Positions 6,598 to 11,751 of a stretch of 11,751 nt of DNA are shown here, one piece after another. The stretch comes from an uncultured Lachnospiraceae bacterium (lineage in GTDB: Bacteria > Bacillota > Clostridia > Lachnospirales > Lachnospiraceae). How positions within the stretch are numbered: position 1 is the first letter of the stretch; every line of letters starts with the position of its first letter. The stretch spans positions 1 through 11,751 of the forward strand of contig CADBLW010000336.1 in assembly GCA_902795625.1 (NCBI GenBank), in the 5' to 3' direction. A program made the translations under genes and the position numbers. The notes beneath the pieces are model-generated. The model was not told where the DNA came from and made no database searches. It saw only the letters and a list, made by a program, of their open reading frames with translations.

Positions 6598-7992
6598 ATG
6601 ACAAACCATTTGCAAAATAAAACATTTTCCGTGCATACTCTCGGCTGCAAGGTGAATGCGTGCGAATCCGAAGCGATCAAAGAGATGCTTCAAGGATGCG
6701 GCTGCACAGAGCTGCCCTTCGGCGAGACCGTGGATATCATCATTATCAACACGTGCACGGTCACGAACATCGCGGACCGGAAATCACGGCAGATGCTGCA
6801 CCGCGCAAGGACGCAGTCGCCTGAAGCCGTGATACTGGCCACAGGCTGCTACGTACAGGAGCGTGCGGGAGAGCACACCGACGATCCTTCCGTTGATGTT
6901 CTTGTCGGCAACCGCAGAAAAGGCGAGATCGCGTCGATCCTCAACGAGGTGTTTGCGAGAAAAGAAGCAGGAGAGAAGGGGCCGTTCCTCTATGTCGGAG
7001 ATGATAAGGAGCTGAAGGCTTACGAGGAGCTGCCGGTAACGCACCAGCAGGAGCGCACAAGAGCATTTGTCAAGGTTCAGGACGGCTGCAATCAGTTTTG
7101 CAGTTATTGCATCATACCCTTTGCAAGAGGCCGAATCGCTTCGAGAGCGATCGAAGAGGTTGCCGAGGAGGTTGCGGCCCTTGCCGCTTCCGGAGTGCGC
7201 GAGGTCGTGATCAACGGGATCCATCTGTCCTCCTACGGACTGGAGCGCTACAGCGTGTCCGAGCAGGCGGCTCTGAAGGTCAATCAGGGTGAATTACCGC
7301 TGCTTACGCTTGTGCGGCGGGTGGCCGCAACGGAAGGCATCACACGTGTACGCCTCGGTTCGCTGGAGCCCAGGATCATGACTGAAGAAGTCGTTTCTGC
7401 GCTTGCCGGTATCGATAAACTCTGTCCGCAGTTCCATCTTTCGCTGCAGAGCGGCTGTGACGAGACGCTGAAAGCCATGAACCGCCACTATACAACCGCG
7501 GAGTACCGTGAGGTCACGGAGCGCCTGCGCAGGCATTTTGACGATCCCGCGATCACCACGGACATCATCGCAGGATTTCCCGGTGAGACGGAGGAACAGT
7601 TTGAAACGACGGTATCCTACGTACACGAGATCGGCTTTGCCCAGGTACACGTTTTCCCGTACTCGAGACGGAAGGGAACCGTGGCGGACCGGATGAGCGG
7701 GCAGCATACGGAGGCGGAGAAGAAGAGAAGAGCCGGGATTATCGCAGGGGCGGCATCGGAGACGATGCGTGCCTACCGGAAACGTAGGCTTCATTTTCCG
7801 CTTGATGTTCTTCTTGAGGAGCCCGCGGTGATCGACGGCATCGACTGTTTTGTCGGCTACAGCAGGGAATATGTGCCTGTTGCGATACCCATGGACGCAT
7901 TTTCCGGGGAACCCGTGAGCGGATCGGAGCTCACCGTGCGGGGCGCAAGGCTTCTCAGCGACGGGACGATACTGGCGGACAGCACTCTTTAA
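6598..7992 (+). CDS. mtaB: tRNA N6-threonylcarbamoyladenosine(37) methylthiotransferase MtaB
   Basis: The protein has 464 residues from the ATG at 6598. It is a radical-SAM enzyme with two Fe-S clusters that adds a methylthio group to t6A37 in tRNAs reading ANN codons. The N-terminal methylthiotransferase domain carries cysteines in HTLGCKVN (Cys16), NTCTVT (Cys53) and TGCYVQ (Cys84). The radical-SAM motif CNQFCSYC has Cys164, Cys168 and Cys171. The TLGCKVN form is typical of MtaB rather than MiaB or RimO. The C-terminal part includes a probable TRAM-like region. The ATG is preferred because AGGAAG (6586-6591) lies six bases before it; a GTG at 6568 in the same frame has no such site. In B. 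subtilis the orthologue yqeV follows yqeU (rsmE); here three genes lie between. No clear + strand promoter was found in the 142-nt gap upstream. Confidence 0.95.
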   Translation: MTNHLQNKTFSVHTLGCKVNACESEAIKEMLQGCGCTELPFGETVDIIIINTCTVTNIADRKSRQMLHRARTQSPEAVILATGCYVQERAGEHTDDPSVDVLVGNRRKGEIASILNEVFARKEAGEKGPFLYVGDDKELKAYEELPVTHQQERTRAFVKVQDGCNQFCSYCIIPFARGRIASRAIEEVAEEVAALAASGVREVVINGIHLSSYGLERYSVSEQAALKVNQGELPLLTLVRRVAATEGITRVRLGSLEPRIMTEEVVSALAGIDKLCPQFHLSLQSGCDETLKAMNRHYTTAEYREVTERLRRHFDDPAITTDIIAGFPGETEEQFETTVSYVHEIGFAQVHVFPYSRRKGTVADRMSGQHTEAEKKRRAGIIAGAASETMRAYRKRRLHFPLDVLLEEPAVIDGIDCFVGYSREYVPVAIPMDAFSGEPVSGSELTVRGARLLSDGTILADSTL

Positions 7993-8028
7993 GGCGAACC
8001 CTCAGAATGCAAAAATACTCAAAAAATG

Positions 8029-8057
8029 TTGCCTTTTTACGGATATTGAGGTATTAT
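8029..8057 (+). promoter_or_regulatory. Promoter of the ireB-ruvX-rnj operon
   Basis: TTGCCT (8029-8034) and TATTAT (8052-8057) are 17 nt apart. Two A-tracts just upstream (8011-8015 and 8021-8026, about one helical turn apart) resemble an UP element. The predicted transcript start is near 8064, giving a leader of about 67 nt before ireB. It lies 36 nt after the mtaB stop codon. Confidence 0.7.
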
Positions 8058-8064
8058 GTTAATG

Positions 8065-8100
8065 GTCGTCGGAGCAAGAGACGACGTGCGGGTTTTCCCG
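8065..8100 (+). other. Two tandem stem-loops at the predicted 5' end of the ireB operon mRNA
   Basis: The first stem is a perfect 6-bp pairing of 8065-8070 with 8080-8085 around a 9-nt loop. The second is a 4-bp GC stem, 8089-8092 with 8097-8100, around TTTT. With the promoter above, the first stem would begin one or two bases from the 5' end of the transcript. The ribosome binding site (TGAGGT, 8119-8124) is left free. The pairings are seen; the role is inferred. Confidence 0.5.
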
Positions 8101-8130
8101 ATGGTTTTAAGAGAGAAGTGAGGTACGTTT

Positions 8131-8391
8131 ATGAGCAAGTCAGATCTGAATAACACGATGCATTATCCGATTGCGGAGCACACCAACAACATTCGCGAGA
8201 TCCTGTTGAATGTTTATGTTGCGTTGCGCGAGAAAGGCTACAATCCCGTCTCGCAGCTGGTCGGTTATCTGATGAGCGGCGACCCCACCTACATCACCAG
8301 CTATCTCAACGCAAGAAGCCAGATCGCGAAGGTTGAGCGTGACGAGATCATCGAGGAACTTGTGAAGCTTTACATCAGCGATCTGCAGTAA
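8131..8391 (+). CDS. ireB: IreB family regulatory phosphoprotein (former UPF0297)
   Basis: The protein has 86 residues. In Enterococcus faecalis, IreB is phosphorylated by the PASTA-domain Ser/Thr kinase IreK and modulates cephalosporin resistance and cell-wall stress responses. The conserved core is clear: YVALREKGYNPVSQLVGYLMSGDP (29-52, in parts), then YITSYLNARSQI and KVERDEIIEELVKLYI near the C-terminus. In E. faecalis the phosphorylated threonines lie in the N-terminal tail; here the tail has Ser2, Ser4 and Thr9, with Thr9 (NNTMHY) the best candidate. The gene is first in its operon, 20 nt before ruvX, the usual order in Bacillota (yrzL-yrrK in B. subtilis). No PASTA kinase or phosphatase gene is in the window. 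Confidence 0.95.
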   Translation: MSKSDLNNTMHYPIAEHTNNIREILLNVYVALREKGYNPVSQLVGYLMSGDPTYITSYLNARSQIAKVERDEIIEELVKLYISDLQ

Positions 8392-8411
8392 GCAGCGTTC
8401 GGAGGATATTG

Positions 8412-8888
8412 ATGGAGGAATTGCGGCTTCTCGGACTGGATTTCGGTTCCGCGACTGTGGGTGTATCCTGCAGCGACGGTTTATTTCTTACGGCTCAGCC
8501 GCTGACTGTGATACGAAGAAAACATGAGACAAAACTGCGTCAGACGTATCAGCAGATCGAGGAGATCGTTGCTGAACGCGGCATAAACGCGCTCGTAGTG
8601 GGATTGCCGAAGCGGCTTGACAATTCAATTGGAGACCGTGCGGAGAAGACGGAAGCATTCGCGGCAGACCTGGAACGAAGAACGGGCCTGCCCGTTATTT
8701 TGTGGGACGAACGCTTTACAACCGTAGAGGCTCACCGCATACTGGACGCGGGCGGAGCGAAGAGGGAAGAAAAGGAAGCCGTGGTGGACAAGCTTGCGGC
8801 TACGATCATTCTGCAGTCCTATATGGATTTTCTGACGAACCATCCCGAGGACCGGGAGGCACTGCTGCAGAGGATCAGGGAAATTTGA
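8412..8888 (+). CDS. ruvX: RuvX/YqgF-family nuclease (putative Holliday junction resolvase, pre-16S rRNA processing)
   Basis: The protein has 158 residues and an RNase H-like fold. It belongs to the family annotated as a putative Holliday junction resolvase; E. coli YqgF has been shown to process the 5' end of pre-16S rRNA. Visible active-site motifs are LGLDFGSATVGVS with Asp10, VVGLPKRLDNSIGDRA (62-77), DERFTT with Asp99, and VDKLAAT with Asp126, so the usual acidic residues are present. The ATG at 8412 has GGAGG six bases upstream; an in-frame TTG just before it sits too close to that site. The family is usually about 140 residues, and the extra length is a short C-terminal tail. It lies between ireB and the DUF1292 gene, as in B. 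subtilis. Confidence 0.93.
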   Translation: MEELRLLGLDFGSATVGVSCSDGLFLTAQPLTVIRRKHETKLRQTYQQIEEIVAERGINALVVGLPKRLDNSIGDRAEKTEAFAADLERRTGLPVILWDERFTTVEAHRILDAGGAKREEKEAVVDKLAATIILQSYMDFLTNHPEDREALLQRIREI

Positions 8889-8908
8889 ACTATAAAGGAA
8901 TTACATAT

Positions 8909-9181
8909 ATGAGCGATTCGATTACAACCGTAAATTTTGAAGATGAGAACGGCGACCTCGTCACCATGGAGGTGCTCGCGCAGGCGTCCAAGGACGGCAA
9001 GGAGTATATTCTTGTGGCCGACCCCGGAGATGACCTTGCGTATATTCTCGAGGCCACGTACAAGGACGAGGAGACGGTGACATACCGGATGATCGACGAT
9101 GACAACGAGCTCAGAAGCCTCGGCGTTCTCTTCAATGAACTGATGGAGGATGTAGATATCGAATACGACTCGGAGCAGTAA
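8909..9181 (+). CDS. DUF1292 domain protein (YrzB-like), function unknown
   Basis: The protein has 90 residues, is strongly acidic and has no membrane segment. It reads through the DUF1292 pattern: VNFEDENGDLVTMEVLAQASKDGKEYILV, then AYILEATYKDEETVTYRMI and a C-terminal acidic stretch around LFNELMEDVDIEY. Its biochemical role is not established. The family is repeatedly found after ireB and ruvX in Bacillota, as here (20 nt after ruvX, 14 nt before the ribonuclease J gene), so it is likely co-expressed with them. The ATG at 8909 follows AAAGGAA at 8894-8900. An upstream extension in the same frame would overlap ruvX and has no support. Confidence 0.88.
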   Translation: MSDSITTVNFEDENGDLVTMEVLAQASKDGKEYILVADPGDDLAYILEATYKDEETVTYRMIDDDNELRSLGVLFNELMEDVDIEYDSEQ

Positions 9182-9195
9182 TCAGGAAGGATGTT

Positions 9196-10857
9196 ATGAG
9201 TTCTAAAAAAATCGTTAAGATCATACCGCTTGGCGGACTGGAGCAGGTCGGTATGAACATTACCGCGATCCGTTACGGTGACGACATTATCGTGATCGAT
9301 TGCGGACTGGCTTTTCCGAGCGATGACATGCTCGGTATCGATCTGGTCATTCCGGATATCACCTATCTGAAGGAAAATATCGACCTTGTGCGCGGTTTCT
9401 TTATCACGCACGGTCACGAGGACCATATCGGCGCACTCCCGTATGTTCTTCGGGAGGTACCCGTTCCGGTCTACGGAACACAGCTGACGCTTGCGATCAT
9501 CGCAAACAAGCTGGAGGAGGCTCCGGTCGCGGTTGATGTACCTTTGAATGTGGTTTCATACGGTGACACCGTCACCTGCGGCTCGCTGTCCGTTGAGTAC
9601 ATCCGCACCAACCACAGCATCGCGGATTCGGCAGCGCTTGCTATCCATTCTCCCGCGGGCACGATCATCCACACAGGAGATTTTAAGATCGACTTTACCC
9701 CGGTTTACGGCGAGACCATCGACCTTCAGCGTCTCGGTATCCTCGGAAACAAGGGCGTTCTGGCGCTCCTCTGTGACTCGACCAACGCACTCAAGCCCGG
9801 CATGACAATGTCGGAGCGCACGGTCGGAAAGACCTTTGACAACATTTTCGCGGACAATGTCAACCACAGGATCATCGTGGCGACGTTCGCGTCCAACGTG
9901 GACCGCATACAGCAGATCGTTGACTGCGCGGTCAAATACAAGAGAAAAATAGCGATCGACGGCCGCAGCATGGTCAACATTGTCAACACGGCTGTTGAGC
10001 TCGGCTATATTCAGATGCCCGACAACGTTCTGATCCCCGTGGAGGAGATCAACCGTTACCCGATGGAGCAGATCGTGCTGATCATGACGGGAAGCCAGGG
10101 CGAGCCCATGGCGGCTCTTTCCCGAGTGGCCAGCTCCTCGCACCGCAAGGTGACCATTTTCCCCGGCGATGTCGTTATCATCAGCTCGACGCCGATCCCG
10201 GGCAACGAGAAGAGCGTATTCCGCCTGATCAACGACCTTTCCATGCTCGGTGCGCGGGTTATTTTCCAGGATACGCATGTGTCCGGACACGCCTGCCAGG
10301 ATGAGATCAAATTTCTGTACAGCCTGATCCGCCCGAAGTTCGCGATCCCGATCCACGGCGAGTACCGCCATAGGATCGCTCAGCGCAACCTGTGCCTGGA
10401 GCTCGGATGGAACAAGGACAATGTAGTGATCCTGAAATCCGGCGATGTTCTCTCGCTTACCTCGAAGAAGGCGGAGATCACGGAGACGGTGCCCGCGAGA
10501 GGAATTCTCGTCGACGGTCTCGGAATCGGCGATGTCGGCAACATTGTGCTTCGCGACAGACAGTATCTTTCGGAAAACGGTATTTTCATCGTATCCACCT
10601 GCCTCGATTACGATTCCAAGCGTTTCTTAAGCACGCCGGTGATCGAGACGAAGGGCTTTGTGTATCTCAAGGACGCGGAGCATCTGATCGCGAGAGCGGA
10701 GCATATCGTTCAGGAGTGCATGGAAAAATTCGAGCTTTCCGACGGAAGAGACGTGAACCGCTTAAAGTCGGAGATCCGCAACGAACTCAGCGAGTTCATA
10801 TGGAAGGAGATCCATCGCCGTCCGATGATCCTGCCGATCATCACGGAGGCGTATTGA
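9196..10857 (+). CDS. rnj: Ribonuclease J (metallo-beta-lactamase/beta-CASP exo- and endoribonuclease)
   Basis: The protein has 553 residues, close to B. subtilis RNase J1 (555). It degrades and processes mRNA and rRNA 5'-to-3' from monophosphorylated ends and can also cut internally. The zinc-binding HGHEDH motif is at 72-77, with further ligands at His140 (TNHS), Asp162 (HTGDFK) and the late His387 (IPIHGEYRH). The beta-CASP region includes DSTNA (194-198), MTGSQGEP (297-304) and HVSGHA (361-366). A C-terminal domain of about 100 residues completes the protein. The ATG at 9196 has AGGAAGG at 9184-9190. B. subtilis has its two RNase J genes elsewhere; here the gene lies between DUF1292 and the mltG-like gene. 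Whether this genome has a second RNase J cannot be seen. Confidence 0.95.
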   Translation: MSSKKIVKIIPLGGLEQVGMNITAIRYGDDIIVIDCGLAFPSDDMLGIDLVIPDITYLKENIDLVRGFFITHGHEDHIGALPYVLREVPVPVYGTQLTLAIIANKLEEAPVAVDVPLNVVSYGDTVTCGSLSVEYIRTNHSIADSAALAIHSPAGTIIHTGDFKIDFTPVYGETIDLQRLGILGNKGVLALLCDSTNALKPGMTMSERTVGKTFDNIFADNVNHRIIVATFASNVDRIQQIVDCAVKYKRKIAIDGRSMVNIVNTAVELGYIQMPDNVLIPVEEINRYPMEQIVLIMTGSQGEPMAALSRVASSSHRKVTIFPGDVVIISSTPIPGNEKSVFRLINDLSMLGARVIFQDTHVSGHACQDEIKFLYSLIRPKFAIPIHGEYRHRIAQRNLCLELGWNKDNVVILKSGDVLSLTSKKAEITETVPARGILVDGLGIGDVGNIVLRDRQYLSENGIFIVSTCLDYDSKRFLSTPVIETKGFVYLKDAEHLIARAEHIVQECMEKFELSDGRDVNRLKSEIRNELSEFIWKEIHRRPMILPIITEAY

Positions 10858-10911
10858 CACGGACGAAGCAATCCGTCAGAAACAGTTTTGTAACCATCAG
10901 TGAGGGGAGTT

Positions 10912-11343
10912 ATGAGCAAGAAAAAGAAGAAATCGAAGGCGGGTCATTACGTCATATCGATGTCCAACGATATCATTCGTCTGCTCATCGATATCCTGTT
11001 CTATGTCCTTGTGGCAGTCGCGATCATCCAGCTCAGCCGCTACGCCAAGAGCTTCTGCTATCAGGTGTTCGGCAACGTGCAGGTGGATGATTACGAGCAC
11101 GGAGTGGAGAAGGATATCCTGATCGAGCTCGGCGACAGCACGCGCGACGTCGGCAAGCGTCTGGAACGCGAGGGCATCATTGTCAATGAGCTTTCGTTCT
11201 ACGTCAAGGTTAAGATCAACAAGCTCAATATCATGCCGGGAACCTACAAGCTCCGGACCGACATGAACTACAACGAGATCCTGGATATCATAGCGGTATC
11301 CACGGAAGTACTGGAAGAGCAAGAGGAAGCGGATGATGAGTGA
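10912..11343 (+). CDS. Short MltG-like membrane protein without the transglycosylase domain
   Basis: The protein has 143 residues. After a basic N-terminus (MSKKKKKSK) there is one membrane helix at about 22-40 (LLIDILFYVLVAVAIIQ), so the rest is probably outside the membrane. Residues 67-128 (KDILIELGDSTRDVGKRL, then LNIMPGTYKL and MNYNEILDII) match the LysM-like subdomain at the start of MltG, the endolytic murein transglycosylase that cuts nascent glycan strands. The catalytic domain, some 200 residues with an essential glutamate, is absent. The protein instead ends in an acidic tail (EEQEEADDE). The stop codon overlaps the next gene start by 8 bases and no remnant of the missing domain follows, so this looks like a natural short form, not a recent frameshift. 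Its position matches mltG (yrrL) of B. subtilis. The ATG at 10912 has GAGGGGAG just upstream. Confidence 0.75.
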   Translation: MSKKKKKSKAGHYVISMSNDIIRLLIDILFYVLVAVAIIQLSRYAKSFCYQVFGNVQVDDYEHGVEKDILIELGDSTRDVGKRLEREGIIVNELSFYVKVKINKLNIMPGTYKLRTDMNYNEILDIIAVSTEVLEEQEEADDE

Positions 11344-11751
11344 CAGTCGGATAGATGATTCAACGAATTCCCGTGTAACGGACACCGCTGCGGCAGTGTC
11401 TGGGAATTTGTCGGATTTTCCGGCTTTCGATACGCATATTGTTGAATATACGCGCACTTTAGTCCCGGATCTTCCGGACTGGCTGGACGGGACGGAGCGC
11501 AGGGCAAAGCAAGAGGAAGTTCCTATCATTCGTAAAGAAGCGCAGGGACTTCTTCGCTTTTTGTTGTCTGCAAAACAGCCCGGTTCGATCCTTGAGATCG
11601 GCACCGCTGTCGGGTTTTCGGCAGCATTTTTCGAGCACTGCGTCGGCTATAGTGTGCCTCTTGTGACAATCGAGAAGGTACCGGCGCGCATAGAAGCGGC
11701 GAAGAAACTGTTCGCGTCAAGGCCTGAGCTTTCAAAGATCACGCTTCTCGA
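11336..11751 (+). CDS. SAM-dependent O-methyltransferase (YrrM-like), N-terminal part
   Basis: The gene runs off the window end; 138 residues are visible. The class I SAM-binding motif ILEIGTAVGFSA is at about 85-96, followed by LVTIEKVPARIEAAKKLF (109-126), where the acidic residue after the second strand should contact the SAM ribose. This fits the O-methyltransferase family 3 (catechol/caffeoyl-CoA type) to which B. subtilis YrrM, encoded after yrrL, belongs. The natural substrate is not known from sequence. The first 30 or so residues are a polar, low-complexity extension (MSDSRIDDSTNS…). The ATG at 11336 is preferred because AGGAAG lies six bases before it; the ATG directly upstream at 11333 is an alternative. 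It overlaps the mltG-like gene by 8 bases, suggesting translational coupling. Confidence 0.85.
   Translation, partial: MSDSRIDDSTNSRVTDTAAAVSGNLSDFPAFDTHIVEYTRTLVPDLPDWLDGTERRAKQEEVPIIRKEAQGLLRFLLSAKQPGSILEIGTAVGFSAAFFEHCVGYSVPLVTIEKVPARIEAAKKLFASRPELSKITLL

Noticed and set aside
7991..8038. Possible weak terminator after mtaB
   Set aside because: The stem is only 5 + 3 bp with a bulge and a 29-nt loop, although a T-run follows. It overlaps the -35 box of the ireB promoter, and the pairing is too weak to claim.
9556..10371. Long minus-strand open frame opposite ribonuclease J (similar ones lie opposite dnaJ at 815-1483 and the desulfurase at 3906-4625)
   Set aside because: All lie wholly opposite strongly supported genes, read as low-quality Arg/Ser/Ala/His-rich protein, and have no recognisable domain. 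They are expected by-products of the codon pattern in moderately GC-rich genes.

Overview
The window looks like core chromosome of a moderately GC-rich member of the Bacillota, most likely class Clostridia and probably Lachnospiraceae-like. The evidence is the gene order. The order dnaK-dnaJ-prmA-rsmE-mtaB matches the Bacillus subtilis dnaK-dnaJ-yqeT-yqeU-yqeV block. The order ireB-ruvX-DUF1292-mltG-like-yrrM-like matches the B. subtilis yrzL-yrrK-yrzB-yrrL-yrrM block. The taxon is inferred; no rRNA or other marker is present. I see no insertion sequence, prophage, CRISPR array, tRNA or rRNA.

Left part (1-4790, + strand): the 3' end of dnaK, a 164-nt gap with two strong RNA hairpins, dnaJ, a clear intrinsic terminator, then a new promoter and the run prmA - rsmE - cysteine desulfurase. 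This part covers protein folding, ribosomal protein L11 methylation, 16S rRNA methylation and sulfur mobilisation.

Middle part (4791-7992): an AT-rich, hairpin-bearing gap leads into thiI (tRNA 4-thiouridine synthesis). A short minus-strand gene follows, with its own promoter, structured leader and terminator. It encodes an HPr-like protein that lacks the phosphocarrier histidine but keeps the regulatory-serine motif. Divergent to it is mtaB (tRNA ms2t6A methylthiotransferase). The desulfurase, ThiI and MtaB form a sulfur/tRNA-modification theme, and the desulfurase beside a rhodanese-less ThiI matches the B. subtilis NifZ-ThiI arrangement.

Right part (7993-11751, + strand): a good sigma-A-type promoter with a leader of two small stem-loops drives a tight run: ireB (PASTA-kinase substrate), ruvX, a DUF1292 gene, ribonuclease J, a short membrane protein matching only the N-terminal part of MltG, and a class I O-methyltransferase cut by the window end. 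Ribonuclease J sits inside a gene order that lacks it in B. subtilis.

Most of the window is ordinary housekeeping sequence. The points most worth a second look are the histidine-less HPr paralogue, the catalytic-domain-less MltG-like protein, the 5'-terminal hairpins on the ribonuclease J operon transcript, and the structured dnaK-dnaJ and desulfurase-thiI gaps. I did not find a convincing wholly new system.
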